Assembly (NCBI GenBank): GCA_014904845.1
Contig: MU119586.1
Span: 1 to 41,871, forward strand
DNA: 41,871 nucleotides
DNA from: Acephala macrosclerotiorum
Taxonomy: Eukaryota > Ascomycota > Leotiomycetes > Helotiales > Mollisiaceae
Reading direction: 5' to 3'
Shown: one piece after another, positions 8,777 through 21,947 of the stretch
Layout: every line of letters begins with the position of its first letter
Numbering within the stretch: the stretch's first letter is position 1
Program-made: the position numbers and the translations under genes
Notes under the pieces: generated by a model
The model's database searches: none
What the model was told of the DNA's origin: nothing
What the model saw: the letters and a program-made list of their open reading frames with translations, nothing else

Positions 8777-10732
8777 ATGCCCTGTCTTCCGCCGCCGGCC
8801 CCTCCACCAGCGCCGCCCAATGCATGGGCTGGTCGGTCGAAGCCTGCCACCCAACCGTTAATATCTGCCTCAATTTGGCCCCACCGTCTTCTTCATGTTA
8901 AATCGATGACTTCGTACGTCAGGGCAGGACGCAATATTTACAACAGCGTCGAAGCCCCTAGCTACAATGTTTTGAGCTACACATGGGGTTATTATCAGGA
9001 TAATGCGCAACAGCATCCCTTACTAGTTCATGGAATCGATTGGCCAATTCCCTCAATCAAAAAGGACCATTTTACCACCGCTACTTTCCAGAATGCAATA
9101 GAGCATGCCGCCAGAGGTGTTAACTGCCCTTGTGAGTGGCTTTGGGTCGATATTGCTTGTATACCTCAAAAGCACAATTTGGAGTCGAAGGAAGCAATAG
9201 GTCTACGAGGCCAAGAGATAGGGAGGCAGGTTGAGATATTCCAACGAGCAAAAGAAGCCTTTGCATGGCTTTCGTCTCTCAAGAAGGCCGATATTTTGGA
9301 CGAACTTACGCCACCCGTCTCAGTCGAGAACCTTTTGGCCCATGTCAATAAGGCCGCTGGGGGATTACGAAGCCTGGATGTGCTGGTCCTAGCCGAATGC
9401 TTGAACAATTTAGACGATGACTCGCGAGCTCTTGAAAAGTGGATGGGCAAGGTTCTTCATCACCCCTGGTTTGAGTCCCTCTGGACTCTCCAAGAGATGG
9501 TCTTGCGGTCAGACGCTTGGATTCTCTTTGACGATGGCCTACTCAAGTTAGATGAAGACAGTAGGACTGAGTTAGTAAGACCTTGGAATTTCAGCCGCAT
9601 AAAGTTAGATATTTTTGCTTTGCGGTCAATTGTCACTGGAAGCACGAGAAAACTCATGGGTGATGCCGAGGAACTGATAGACCCGTCGCCTACTGATTCG
9701 ATTGGCGCTAAGAAAGGCAGAAAAAGCCTAGATGGGATATGGCTCCGCTTGGAACAGTTGCTAGCCCTACAAGAACTCAAAGGATTGGATGTTCTAGACA
9801 TCAAGTTTCCGCACACTGCCTACTCTATCGCGCAGAACCGCCGTGTGACAAATCCAGAGGATCGCATTTATGGGATTATTCAGACGTACGGCATCAGTTG
9901 TAGTTCATTTCCACCAGGAGATGACGCTGAGTCAAGGCTCCTCGCATTAGAGGACGAATTTGGGATGAAGTTGGTTGCCAAATCACCCGTGCTATCGCAA
10001 CTATTTATCCACAGTTCAGCAGACGAGAAGCCGCGTAGAAGTTGGCTCATCACGCAGAAATGTAAGGTTGACGACTCGTTCTGGATGTCTTTCACTTCTG
10101 ATTGGAGGAGAACTAATAATTTATTCAATTCTTTCGAGGTCTGCCAAGGCGCTGGGAATGGCACGAAACGTCTTGGCCTCTCCTTTGTTGGAAAGGCATG
10201 GTCTCTCGAACGCTTCGTGGAAGCATCCTCGCCATTGTCAATACTCTCAGCCTTCGAAAAGAAACACTTGTTCTCGCCATATGAGCCCGGATGGCCCCAG
10301 GAATACCGAGGCCTGATGTTAGATCATCATATCTCGAAAAGTATTCTTGGTCATAGGATCGATTATTTCAACGATCACGAAGGCTTGTCTAGAGCAGTGC
10401 AGAGGCTGCAAGAATACTACAATCATGCCATTCGCTCTCGTGACCTCACTTCTCTACGAATGAAGGTCGCTCTCTTAGGGTCGGCATCAGCTCCTAATTT
10501 ACCCGTCGTTGACTATGTGGGCGTTGTTTTAGCCCCTTACTTCAAGTCAAAATTGCCTCAGGAAAGCCAAGATATTAGCACGCTAAAGGATCAAGAGAAT
10601 CTTTTAGAAGAGAAGATAACCACATGGGAACGTATAGGCCTTATAAGATGGACTGAAATTTACTCGGGCTCTAACCAGGCGCTACACTACCACCTTTCAC
10701 TGCCTTGCAACTTTCAATGTAAGATAGTATAA
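8777..10732 (+). CDS. HET-domain protein, subfamily A, intact
   Basis: The 651-residue intronless protein is read from the first in-frame ATG at 8777. Residues 3-14 are a proline/alanine run (PPPAPPPAPP) unlike the N-termini of the other A genes, so the true start or a first exon is uncertain. HET core: WPHRLLHVKSMTSY (34-47), YNVLSYTWGYY (63-73), WPIPSIKKDHF, LWVDIACIPQ (122-131), EIGRQVEIFQRAKEAFAWL (147-165) and HPWFESLWTLQEMVLRSD (229-246). Then come NPEDRIYGIIQTYG (359-372), the standard post-HET motif, and a long C-terminal region with TTWERIGLIRW near the end. It is the only unbroken A-type gene here and forms a divergent pair with the B gene at 5862-8156. The expected role is as a cytoplasmic incompatibility effector or partner; specificity is unknown. 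Confidence 0.9.
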   Translation: MPCLPPPAPPPAPPNAWAGRSKPATQPLISASIWPHRLLHVKSMTSYVRAGRNIYNSVEAPSYNVLSYTWGYYQDNAQQHPLLVHGIDWPIPSIKKDHFTTATFQNAIEHAARGVNCPCEWLWVDIACIPQKHNLESKEAIGLRGQEIGRQVEIFQRAKEAFAWLSSLKKADILDELTPPVSVENLLAHVNKAAGGLRSLDVLVLAECLNNLDDDSRALEKWMGKVLHHPWFESLWTLQEMVLRSDAWILFDDGLLKLDEDSRTELVRPWNFSRIKLDIFALRSIVTGSTRKLMGDAEELIDPSPTDSIGAKKGRKSLDGIWLRLEQLLALQELKGLDVLDIKFPHTAYSIAQNRRVTNPEDRIYGIIQTYGISCSSFPPGDDAESRLLALEDEFGMKLVAKSPVLSQLFIHSSADEKPRRSWLITQKCKVDDSFWMSFTSDWRRTNNLFNSFEVCQGAGNGTKRLGLSFVGKAWSLERFVEASSPLSILSAFEKKHLFSPYEPGWPQEYRGLMLDHHISKSILGHRIDYFNDHEGLSRAVQRLQEYYNHAIRSRDLTSLRMKVALLGSASAPNLPVVDYVGVVLAPYFKSKLPQESQDISTLKDQENLLEEKITTWERIGLIRWTEIYSGSNQALHYHLSLPCNFQCKIV

Positions 10733-11854
10733 ATATAACACTACGCATATAAGTATAACCATCAGGGACTGCTCAGTTGAACCGACCGAATTGAAAGCGA
10801 CGAAAGTGATTGACAGCCGTGCAAGAAATGCAAGTCTGTCCACCGAATGCAAAGCATAAGAGAGAAATTGTTGGTTTGTGATACCTTCTTATTCTTAGTC
10901 ACCCTGTGGGAAGTCGACAAGAACGATCAGGCCATCATGCTTATCTCCCACACGTTCTCTTCAACCATATTGTGCATGCTCATAAAACATCACCACCAAG
11001 GCCGTGGCGCGTTCACCTTATTAACCTCATTAAATTTTCTACCCAGATATTTTTCACGCAAACACTACAATGAGAATCTCTGGAATATTTTGTATCATTT
11101 TACGTGTAGATTTCCTACTGTAGGAGATGTCATACAGAGGTCCAGGTTGAAACCCTTGGTTTTAAGGATATTGATCTGAGAGAGGCTAAGATAAGGTTTG
11201 TTGCCAGGTCGTCGGATCTGGGTGAGGGTAGAAGTCGAACGGGCGAATAGCTTGGTAATATCCGTTTCCTTCGGATCGCCATATCACGCTAGCTGGCAGT
11301 TAGTCAAAGAAAGGTTTAATGGCTGAGGCTTTTGAGGAGATACCATAGGACGAGTAGGACTTGACGTCTATTCTCACAGAAGAGAATAAGGACTAGAAAG
11401 CAACTCTGCCATACGAGCTTTTGACAGTTTTGGCATGTCCGCGACTGGGGCATTGGGCTTCTGCTAAGACCAGTGGAAAGCAGTTGTATTCAGTACCGGA
11501 GATTAGGCACCATTATCTGGAATTTCGCTCCTTTGACGTTTAGAAACTGCATATCGAATCTCCATGATTTGCTCATCGTGTCCGATGCTACTGAGCACCT
11601 CAACGGCGCCGGTAGCAGCAAGGTGGAAGTCTACGATCAACTCTTTGGTTAGGTGATATAGAAAGTTAGTGCCATCACTGAGGGCCTTAGATAAGCTTCG
11701 CGAAAATTATGAAGCATTATGCAAAGAAAACCGAAGCTGTAAAAGAACATCCCCAGATGCGTGATTGCTGCTCAAGAGTCCTTGAGTCCTAACCAAACAG
11801 GCCCTCCATATCGCACCACTCTTCACTATGCATCCCCTTGAATGTATTGGTTTT
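10733..11854. other. intergenic region, no recognisable gene
   Basis: This interval of about 1.1 kb has ordinary base composition. A 110-codon forward frame at 10847-11179 shows no motif and has an unusual, hydrophobic, low-complexity composition; I treat it as chance. The stretch 11150-11700 has many stops in all frames but gene-like composition, so it may be a decayed coding sequence that I cannot identify. Its right end may hold the decayed C-terminus of the neighbouring split HET pseudogene. Confidence 0.4.
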
Positions 11855-12731
11855 AGTCCTCGAGTGCTTAAATTATTCGCAATCAGGATCATGCACAGTC
11901 CAAAGACAAATTCCTATTCTACGCCAGAAATACTGCTGGCCATATTCCTCCCCGTTGGGCGCAAGAAGGAGTCCAAACGCTCGCTTCTGCATCCGACCCT
12001 TGTTATGTTTTGTTCGAGCAAGACGGCGAGTGGCAACATCCTCAATGTTGGACACGAATATACGAGTTGCGCAGCCCAATCACCCTGATTAAGATTCCAA
12101 TAATACTGGGGCACATTCAACAATTCGGGGAACTCAGTAGGGTCCATGGTGTCCAACGCGATGTAGAGCTCCTCAGCGAAGTTCCTTTGGGTGGAGATAT
12201 TTTGCTCGGCCCATGCAAGCTGCAAGCCCTGCATTGAGGCTGAGAATCCCTTGAAGAATCCCCACAACCTGTCATCAATAGTGGTGGTTGAGAGCTTCGA
12301 GTACGCATATTCCTCTAGAAGTTCTCTGCCGAGCTAGTCTTGAAGCTCCGAGAGCTCAATCTTTCGACTGCGAGATGCTCTGGGAGCAGAGATTCCGAGC
12401 TGTAAATCAAACACTTGCATGATTCCGTAAACGCGATCCACAGCTCGTTTAAGACTGGTTTGGCGGTATTTAGCGGTTGTGAGGAGCACCATGGGGAAGC
12501 TTTAGAACATTTCTTGGAAGCCAGATTCCTCAAGCACAGCTAAGAGTCTTGTAGAATCAACAGCTGCCCTGTGGACTGCATCGTCTGCAATTGTAGCGTG
12601 CAGCATGCCGATAAAGTTCGTGATGTCTTTCAGCCGGACAGCCTTGGTACATGTATTCTCATCCTTTTCAATGATTATGTGCGAGTCTCGTGATAAGAGT
12701 GTGGCATCTTGCTGTAGATATGCTTCTTGTA
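11855..12731 (-). pseudogene. 3' half of a subfamily-A HET gene split by a transposon
   Basis: Reading on the minus strand from the transposon junction, the frame resumes exactly in mid-motif with QEAYLQQDATLLSRD, the continuation of the HET core LWTL found at 22589-22600. It continues through AVDRVYGIMQVFDLQLG and a plausible C-terminal region, interrupted by TAA at 12502-12504 and TAG near 12333. It shifts frame before reaching FWRRIGICLW, the A-family terminal motif, near 11900. The N-terminal half lies almost 10 kb away at 22587-23227. The TA at 12730-12731 is one copy of the target duplication. The gene is doubly dead: insertion plus nonsense and frameshift changes. Confidence 0.85.
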
Positions 12732-12838
12732 AGGCGACACCCCTGACCTTGGGCCACTCTCTGCTTTGGGCCACTTTTTACACCAAAAACATCGATTTTT
12801 AGCTTTTATTATCTCTACGAATAATTGTTAAAAATACT
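12732..12838 (+). repeat. left terminal inverted repeat of the 9.86-kb element
   Basis: This is the inverted match to 22480-22586, and it extends about 100 bases before fading. It contains the subterminal direct repeat GGGCCACT twice, a plausible transposase-binding site. The outer 9 bases are identical in both TIRs. In the outer half most differences from the right copy are transitions (for example GGGCC here versus AAATC in the right copy), with one obvious transversion. Confidence 0.88.
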
Positions 12839-12899
12839 TAAAATTAAAAAATTAAAGTTTTTATATAAAGACTAAAATATTTTCAATTTTTTTTTAAAT

Positions 12900-13365
12900 T
12901 TAAAAAATGTTTTTTTTGTATCGAAAGAAAAAATTCGTTCGACGATTCGTTAAACGAATTAATAATAAACAAGTTTTTTGTTTTTTTACTCGACGTACAT
13001 TTTACTTCGTAGGCCTCGCAAAGACGTTTTTACAAAAAGCTTTAAAGTTTTCGATTTTAGTAATTTATTTTTATTTCAAGTTTCAAATTAATAGTTTTTA
13101 ATTTGAACGTTTTATAAGTATTTAAAATAAAATAATTTAAAATTTTATCGAATAATAAAATCGATAAATTAATAAATTTTTTAGTATTTAAAATAAAAAC
13201 GTATTATTTATAAAGTTTTATATTATTAAAATTTTTTTTTTTAAAATTTTCGTTTTTTATATTTAATTATTATAATTAATTGAAATTATTTTATTTAATA
13301 TATAATTTTAAAAAAAAGAATTTTAAATTTTTTTTTTTTAAAATTATATAATTATAAAATAATTA
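12900..13365 (+). repeat. internal direct repeat R1, left copy
   Basis: This stretch of about 460 bases recurs in the same orientation at about 20745-21205. Landmarks in both are TTCGACGATTCGTTAAACGA, AGTAATTTATTTTTATTTCA and a final ATTTAATATATAATT. The two copies lie 7.8 kb apart inside the TIR element and could be long terminal repeats of a nested retroelement. Boundaries are approximate because of the AT background. Confidence 0.65.
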
Positions 13366-13825
13366 AATTATTAAAATTATTATTATTTTTTTTTTATAAT
13401 ATATACGATTATATATATTTATTATTTTATTATAAAAATCGATTAAAAAAATAATTATTATTATAAATTATATTTTTTAAATATAATTAAATTTTTCGAT
13501 TTTAATTAAAAAAAAATTTATTTTTATTAATTCGAAAATTTTTTTTTAAATTTTTTTTAATATTTATTTAATAAATTTATAATTGATTTAATATATTATA
13601 TAATAATTTTTATTTCGTTTTTAAATTTTTTTTTTTATTAATTTTAAAATCGATATTATAATATTATTACTCGTTATACGAATTTAATAAATTTTTTATT
13701 TTATTTATAATTTATATTTTGTTTAATTAATATTATTAATAATATTATATATATAATTATTAAAATAATAAATAATATTAATAATATATTTAATTTTAAA
13801 TTTCGAAAAATATTTTTAATTAAAA

Positions 13826-13905
13826 ATAAATAACGATTATAATAATTTATAAAATATAAAATATAAATTTTTATATTTTACGTTTAATTTATTAATAAAT
13901 GAATT
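13826..13905 (+). repeat. internal direct repeat R2 (about 75-80 bases), left copy
   Basis: This short, well-conserved block reads ATAATTTATAAAATATAAA and continues to TTATTAATAAAT. It is repeated in direct orientation at about 19968-20042, nested between the R1 and R3 pairs. Chance similarity is possible in such AT-rich DNA, but the length is more than expected. Confidence 0.5.
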
Positions 13906-14601
13906 TTATAATTAATTATAAATTAATTAAATTTATACGTAAAAGAAATTATATTATATTTTTTAAATATTATTAAATTATAAAATATTTTTAAATATTA
14001 TCGAATTACGAAATTTTAACGTTATATAAACTTTTAAAAACTCGATTAAATAATTAATTAAATTAATATATTCATTATATAAAATAATATTATTTACGAA
14101 AAACTCGATTAATTAATTAATTAAATTATTATTTTTATTATTTAATTAAAATATCGTTAAAAATAATATTTTATTTTTATAATTTTTTTTTCGATTTAAA
14201 CGATTTTACGATTATATATAAAAATATTCGATTATTAAATTATTTTTACGAATTATAATAACGTATTAATATAATAAATTTTTTTTAATAAAAAAACGGT
14301 AAATAAATACAAAATACGTTTTTTTTATTAATAAATTATAAAAAAATTTTTGAAAATACGAATATTAAATACGTATAAATAAAAAGTTTATTATTAAAAA
14401 TTTATAAAAAATTATCGAAATTTTTTTTTTACAAATAAATAATAAATAAAATTAATTTTTTTTATTTAAAATAAAATTTCGAATATTTTAAAAATTTTAA
14501 TTAAAAATTATTATTAATATTTAAAATTATTCGAATTATAATATTTTAAATTATTATAAAATTTTAAATTAATACGAATTATTAGATTATTTTTAAACGA
14601 A

Positions 14602-14850
14602 GAAAAATTATAAATATTATTAAAAAAAAAAAAAAAAACGAATTTATAATAATAATATTTATATATAATTCGAAATCGTATATAATTAATATTATTTTAT
14701 TTTTATTTTCAAAATAAATTTTTTATATTTTGAATTTTATTTTTTAAATAATTAAAATTAATTATAAATTAATACGTATATTAAAATCTAAAAAAAGATT
14801 TTATATACGTTTAAATCGTTTATTAATAACGTAATATTTTTAATACGATA
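14602..14850 (+). repeat. internal direct repeat R3, left copy (candidate LTR)
   Basis: About 240 bases match 19278-19500 in direct orientation. Shared landmarks are GAAATCGTATATAATTAATA, TTATAAATTAATACGTATAT and TTTAAATCGTTTATT. The 4.68-kb spacing and 200-250-base length fit the two LTRs of one retrotransposon of about 4.9 kb nested inside the older element. The family cannot be named, because RIP has erased the coding content. Confidence 0.6.
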
Positions 14851-17800
14851 TTAATATTAATAAATAATTACTTTTAATTACAAATTAATAAAAGTTTATT
14901 AAAAAAACGAAATATAATAAATTAAAAATATTTATAAATTTATTATAAAAAATATTAAAATTTTTTGTTTAAATATTGTTAAATATTATAGAATTATAAA
15001 AAAATTTTATTATTTTTTTTTTATAAAAACGAAATTAAAATATTTAATTAATTTTTAAAATTTCAAAAAAATTAATTATAAAAAAATTCGAATTTTTAAA
15101 TAATTAATTCAAATTTACGTTTATTATATAAAATAATATTATTTTATAAAAAATTCGATTATATAATTAATTAAATTATTATATTTATTATATAATTTTA
15201 AATATTATATTAAATTAATAATACTTTTTATTTTTTATTTTAATTATATTTATATTTTATAATTTCGATTTAATTAATCAAATAATATAACGATATTATA
15301 ATGCGATTATATGAAACTTTTATAAATTATTATTAAAAAACGTTTTAAAAAAACGTTTATTCGTTTTTAAATTCGTTTTTATATTTATTTTTTATTTTTC
15401 GAAATAATATTTAAAAGAATAAAATATAATATTAAAAAAAAAATATAAAATTTATTAATTAATACAAAATATAAAAATTTAAATAAAATAATAATTAATA
15501 TATTTATTATATTTAATATTAAATATTATAAATAAAACAAATATACGAATTATATTATATAAAAATATTTTAAAAAATATTAATTTTTATTCGAAAATTA
15601 TAAAATATTTTATATAAATAAAAAATAAAAAACGAATTATAAAAACATTCGAAAAAATTATTATAAACGAAAAAAAATACTATAAATAAATTAAAAAAAA
15701 TAAATAAATTAATTAATAAATAAAATTCGATTAATATTTTAAAAAAAATCGTTTAAAATAATATTATTTTTTAAAACAATTTATTTTTATAATTATAATA
15801 TTTTCAAATATTTAATTTTTAAACTAATAATTTTATTAATTAATATATAAATAAACTAATTTATAAAATTAAAAAAATATAAATTTTAATTAAAACGTTT
15901 AATTAAACGATAATTTTTATAAAATATATTAATAATAATAAAAAATTATTTAATATTTTTAATATTAAATTATAAATTTTTTATAATTTTATAATAATAA
16001 TTAATATAATTTTATATTTTGTAAATTTATAAATATATTTAAAAACGTTTATATTAAATTATAATTTACAATTAATATTATAATATATTTATAAAAAATA
16101 AAAAAAATTATAATAAAATTGATTAAAATTAAATCGATTAAATATATAAAAAACATAATAAAAATTATAATATAAATTAATTTTAATTTTTCGATTTTTT
16201 CGATTTAATAAAAAAAATAAAAAAATATTTCGAAATAATAATAATTATCGTACGAATTATAATTATTAATTAATAAAATATATAATACAAAAATAATAAT
16301 AAATATATTTTAAATTTTAATAATATATTTAATATATTATTAATCGTAATATTATAACGATTTATTATTAAATATAAAAATAATTTTTTTTTTTGAAAAA
16401 ATAATAAAATTAAAAAAATCGATTAATTATTAATAAATAAAAAAATAAAAAACGAAAATAAATTTTTTTTTATCGAATTTATAAAATTCGATTTAATAAA
16501 AAATTTATATTATTATAAAAAATAATTTAAATTAATATATTTTATATTGTTTTTATTTTGTATTTAAAATATAAATAATATAAATATTAAATTTAATAAT
16601 TTTAAAAACGTTTTAATTTAAAAAAATAAAAATATTTTTAAATATTATTATATTAAATTTGAATTAAAATAATTATATTAATAATTTAAATATTTATTAA
16701 TATAATATTTATTTAAAAAAATTTAACGTATAAATTATAATATAAATATTATTATTATTATTAAATATATAATAAATTTTTGAAAAAATTTAAATTTATT
16801 TTATAAAACGATTATCAATTTAATTATTTTATTATTATTAATATTTTATATTTAAATAAAGAATTAATTTTATAAATAATAAATTTAATAATAATATTTT
16901 AAATAATTAAATTTTTAAAAAGTTTATAATAATATAAAAAAAAATAAAAAAAAATTATATTATATTATAATAAACGATTTAATAAATTCGAATAAAATCG
17001 TATTTATATTATTAATTTTTAAAATATATTTTAAAATAATTAATAAAAATATATTATTTTTATTAATAATTAAAAAAATTAAAAAAATTCGTATAATTAT
17101 TAAAAAAATATAACGTTTATATATTAAATATTAAATTATAAATACGTTTATAATAATAAAAAATTTAAATACGAAATATATTTTAAATTTATTAATTTTT
17201 TTTAAATATATATATTTAATAAAAAATTTTTTTAAAAAAATTTATATAAATTATTAATAACAAATAAAAAAATATATACGATTAATATATTTTATAAATC
17301 GATTAAATTTCATTTAATAATAATTAAATCGTATTATATAAAAAAATTATTTTATAAAAAAATTATTAATCAAAAATTATTTTTTATATTTTTTTTATTC
17401 GATAAATTAAATTAAAAAAATTTAAATAAAAAATTATTAATAAAATAATACGATTAAAAACAATTAAAAAAATTATATAATAATAAAAAATTTTTAATAA
17501 TAATAAAATTTTTAATAATACGTTTATTATTATTATTAAAAACGAAAATAAAATATTTATAATATTTATAATAAATAAAAAAAAATTAAAAAAAAGTTTT
17601 TATTATAATTATAAAAAAAAAAATATAATTATTATATTCGAAATATTATTTAAAAAATTTTGATAAAAAAAATCGATAATTTAATTATAAATTTTTTTTT
17701 TTAATTTATTAAATTTAATTTTATTAAATATATTAAAATACGAATTTTTAATTTAAAATTAATTAATAAAATTAAAAATAAAATTATTAATAATTAATAC

Positions 17801-19277
17801 GAAAAATTAAAATTAATAATTTAAAAATATAATAATAAAAAGAAATTTTTAATATAATTTTCAATTATTCAAAAAATTAATTAATAAATTATTATTATAT
17901 TAATATTTTTATTAATTTAATTTTTAAATAAAATAATTAAAATATAATTTCGCGATATTATTTAAATTTATACGTAATTAATAATTAATTTTTAACGATT
18001 AATATTTACGTATTTATTAAAAAAAAATTATTATTTTTATTTATTAAATATTATTATAATAATTTTAAAATTATTATATAAAATTATTAAAATAAAAATA
18101 TATTAATAAATTATATATTACAAAATATTATAAAAATTTTTATTAATAATTATATATATATACGATTTTTGTTTTTTAAGATTATTAAAATTCAAATAAA
18201 TAATATATTTATATTAATAAAAAAAAAAATTAATTTAAAAAAATTAAATTCGTAATAAAAATTAAAATAATTTTTATATTAAAAATTTTATTAATTTTTA
18301 ATAAATATATATTAATTTAATATAAAAAAATTAATTTAATTATAATAAAAAAATTAAAATAAAAAACTTAAATTAATAAATTTCAAATTATTAAATTTAT
18401 AAATTAAATATAAAAAATAATATATTTAAAATATTTATATTATTATAATTTATTAATTTAAAACAATTTTCAATTTATTTATCGTTATTTAATATTAAAA
18501 TTCGATTGAAAACGAAATTATTATATTAAATAAAAAATTAAAATAATAAATTTGAAATTGATATCGAAAATTTAAATATATTATTTTAAATTTATTAATA
18601 ATAATAAATTATTTTTTCATCGATAAATCGTTTGTAAATAATAAAAATTTTAATTTTCAAATTAAATATAAAATTATTTTTATAAATAAAAACAAAAAAA
18701 ATAAATACAAAATTTAAATAAATTTTTTTTTTATTTATTATAATTTTATTAAAAATAAATAAATTATAAAAAATATAATAATTTTAAAAATTTATAAAAT
18801 AATAAAAAAGATTAATATAATAATAATTGAATTTATTATAAATATAATTATAAAATAATTGGATTTTTTTAATATTTTAATAATTATATATATTAATTCG
18901 TATTTATTTTACGATTATTTAATCAAATTTAAAACGATTAAAAAAAACGTTTAATAATCAATATTATAATTTTATAATAATTATATAAATAAAAAAAATT
19001 ATAAAAAATTAAATAAATTAATAATTAAAATAATTTAAAAAATATTATAATAAAATTAATTTTTAATAAAATTTTAAACTCAAAATTTATAAATTTTAAT
19101 AAATTTTAAAAATAATATTAGTAAATTAATATTATTTTTAATATTTAATTATATAGTTTTTATTTTTTATATATTTTTATTTATATTAAAATTAATAAAT
19201 TTTATATATTTATAATATATAATAAAAAAAAAATTTATTCGTTTAAAATTATTAAAAACGACAATATTTTTATTATA

Positions 19278-19500
19278 AAAAAAAATTATAAATATTAAAA
19301 TAAATATTATATAATATTTATATACGATTTGAAATCGTATATAATTAATATTATTTTATTTTTAAAATAAAAATTTTATATTTCGAATTTCGTTTTTTAA
19401 ATAATTAAAATTAATTATAAATTAATACGTATATTAAAATCCAAAGAAAAATTTACGTATATTTAAATCGTTTATTTATAACGTGATATTTCTAGTATAA
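19278..19500 (+). repeat. internal direct repeat R3, right copy (candidate LTR)
   Basis: This is the right-hand partner of 14602-14850. It retains a few more non-CpG cytosines (AAAATCCAAAG, AACGTGATATTTCTAG) than the left copy, which suggests that sequence is closer to the ancestral state. Confidence 0.6.
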
Positions 19501-19967
19501 AATTTTTTTATTTTATAAAATTTTTTAATTTTTTTAATTTTTTTAATTTTCTTAATTCGAATTTTTATATTATTTTATATTAAATATAATATTACGAAAT
19601 ATATTAAACGTTTAATTTTTAATTATTTTATGTTTATATTATTAATTTAAGTTTTTTATTTAAATTTTATATTTTTTTTAAATAAATTATTATATAAATA
19701 AAAAAAAGAAAAAAAATAAAATTAAAATATATTAATAAAAAAAAAAAATTTAAAATTTATTTATTTATTCGATCGAACGAAAAAAAATAAAAAAATAATA
19801 ATTTAATATTTTTAATATTATTATTATTTAATTTATAAAATTTAAAAAAAAAAAAATTAATTTTAATATTTATAATTCTCGATCGACGATTATAATTATT
19901 AATAAACTTCGAAAATAATATTAATTATATATAATATTAAAATTAAAATTATATTTTTTATTCAAAT

Positions 19968-20042
19968 AAATAATAATTATAATAATTTATAAAATATAAA
20001 ATATAAATTTTTATATTTTATATTTAATTTATTAATAAATAT
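19968..20042 (+). repeat. internal direct repeat R2, right copy
   Basis: This is the direct match of 13826-13905 (ATAATTTATAAAATATAAA to TTATTAATAAAT), lying between the right copies of R3 and R1. Confidence 0.5.
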
Positions 20043-20339
20043 TTTTATATAATTAATAAAAATAATATTCGCTATTAAATAATATATAAAAAGCTTTTTT
20101 TTAAAAATTTAATTTAAATATTAAATTTTATATAAAATATTTTTTTTATTAATTTAAATTTTAATAAATTAACGTCGATTATATAATTATTAATTTATTA
20201 TTTATAATTTTTTTTTTAATTTACAAATAAATCGAAATATAAAATAATTATTTTATCATTAATTTTTCGATTTAAATTATTAAAAACGCGAATTTTAAAA
20301 ATTTTAAAATTTTATATAAAAAAATTAAATTATAAAATT

Positions 20340-21640
20340 AAAATAAAATTTTTTTTTATATATTATTATTTTAATATTTTAAATATAAATGCATTTTTAA
20401 TAAAATTTTTAAAATTTTTATTTTTTATATTAAATTTTTATAATTAATTTAATTATTTTTAATTATTTTATTTAATATATAATTTTAAAAATTATATAAT
20501 TATATAATTAAAATAAAAATATTTTATTTAAATTTTTCGTTTTTTATATTAAATTATTATAATCGATTTAATTAATTTAAATTATTTTATTTAATATATA
20601 ATTATATATTTATTAAAATTTTTAAATTTTTTCTTAAATCGATTATATATTAATTTAAAGTTTTATAATTACGAAATTTTTAATAAATTAATTAAATTAT
20701 TATATTTAAATATTTCATTTATTATAAAAAGTAAAATATTTTTTTTATATTGAAAAAAAAACTTGTTCGACGATTCGTTAAACGAATTTTTTCTTTTTTT
20801 ACTCGATATATATTTTATTTTATAAACTTCGTAAAAACGTTTTTATAAAATATTATAAAATTTTTAACTTTAGTAATTTATTTTTATTTCAAGTTTTAAA
20901 TTGAAAATTTTTAATTTAAACGTTTTATAAATATTTAAAATTAAAATAATTATTAAAATTTTTAATTTTATCGAGTAATAAATATTAATAAATCGATAAA
21001 CTTTTTAATATTTAAAATAAAAATTAATTTATTACGAAATTTTATTATTAAAAAAATATTTTTTAAAATTTTCGTTTTTATATTTAATTATTACAATCGA
21101 TTTAATTAATTTAAATTATTTTATTTAATATATAATTCTAAGAAAAAACTTTTTAAAACTTTTTTTAAAAATTATATAATCGTAAAATAATTTTAATATT
21201 TAAAATAAAAACGTATTTTTAATAAAGTTTTATATTAAATTTTTTTTTTAAAAAATACTTTTTAAAATTTTTTTTTTTATATTTAATTTTTACAATTAAT
21301 TTAATTATTTTTAATTTTTTTATTTAATATATAATTTTAAAAAAAAAATTTTAAAATTTTTTTCGAAAATTGTACAATTATAAAAATGTTTAATATTAAA
21401 TAAATATTTTAATACTTAAAATAAAAACTTATTTATTATAAAATTTTATATTCAATTATTACGATCGATTTAATTAATTATAAAAAGTTATTTATCAAAG
21501 AAATACTTTTTAAAACTTTCGTTAAAAATTGTACAATTGTAAAAATATTTAATATTTAAAAAGTTTTAATATTTTTTATCGATAAAACGATTATCGGTTT
21601 TAATATTTAAAATAAAAACGCATTTAAAAATTTTATAATC
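20340..21640 (+). repeat. degenerate tandem units of roughly 150-200 bases
   Basis: A block containing TTATTTAATATATAATT preceded by an (A)ATCGATTTAATTAATTT-like stretch recurs at about 20425-20485, 20540-20600, 21080-21135 and 21278-21335, with a partial copy near 21450. Between copies, TTTAAAATAAAAACG-like text recurs. This looks like an old tandem or subterminal repeat array within the TIR element; the spacing is irregular. Confidence 0.5.
20745..21205 (+). repeat. internal direct repeat R1, right copy
   Basis: This is the direct match of 12900-13365. It is followed by partial further copies of its own 3' part (see 20340-21640), which the left copy lacks, so R1 is not a simple clean LTR pair. 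Confidence 0.65.
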
Positions 21641-21947
21641 GCTATTTTAATTGAATACGATTATATTCTATTAATTTGCGTAATAATAAATTAATAAAAT
21701 TATTTGAAATTTAAAATTTAAAAATATATAATTAATTTTAATTTATTTACAAATTTTATACAATTTAAATTAATTAATAAATAAAAATTGTAAACGTAAT
21801 TACAATCGTAAAATTTTAATATTTTTTATTGAAACGATTATATATTGTTTCGAAATTATATAATAATAAAATTTTTTAATAAATCAATTAAATTATTATA
21901 TTTTAATATTTCGATTAAATTTAAATAAAATTACTTATTGTAAAAAA

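Noticed and set aside
10847..11179. 110-codon forward frame
   Set aside because: No recognisable domain, odd composition, no homology to any nearby family; not enough support for a gene.
12907..13101. 64-codon frame rich in Phe, Lys and Arg inside the AT block
   Set aside because: It lies in RIP-type AT-rich DNA and in repeat R1; composition alone explains it.
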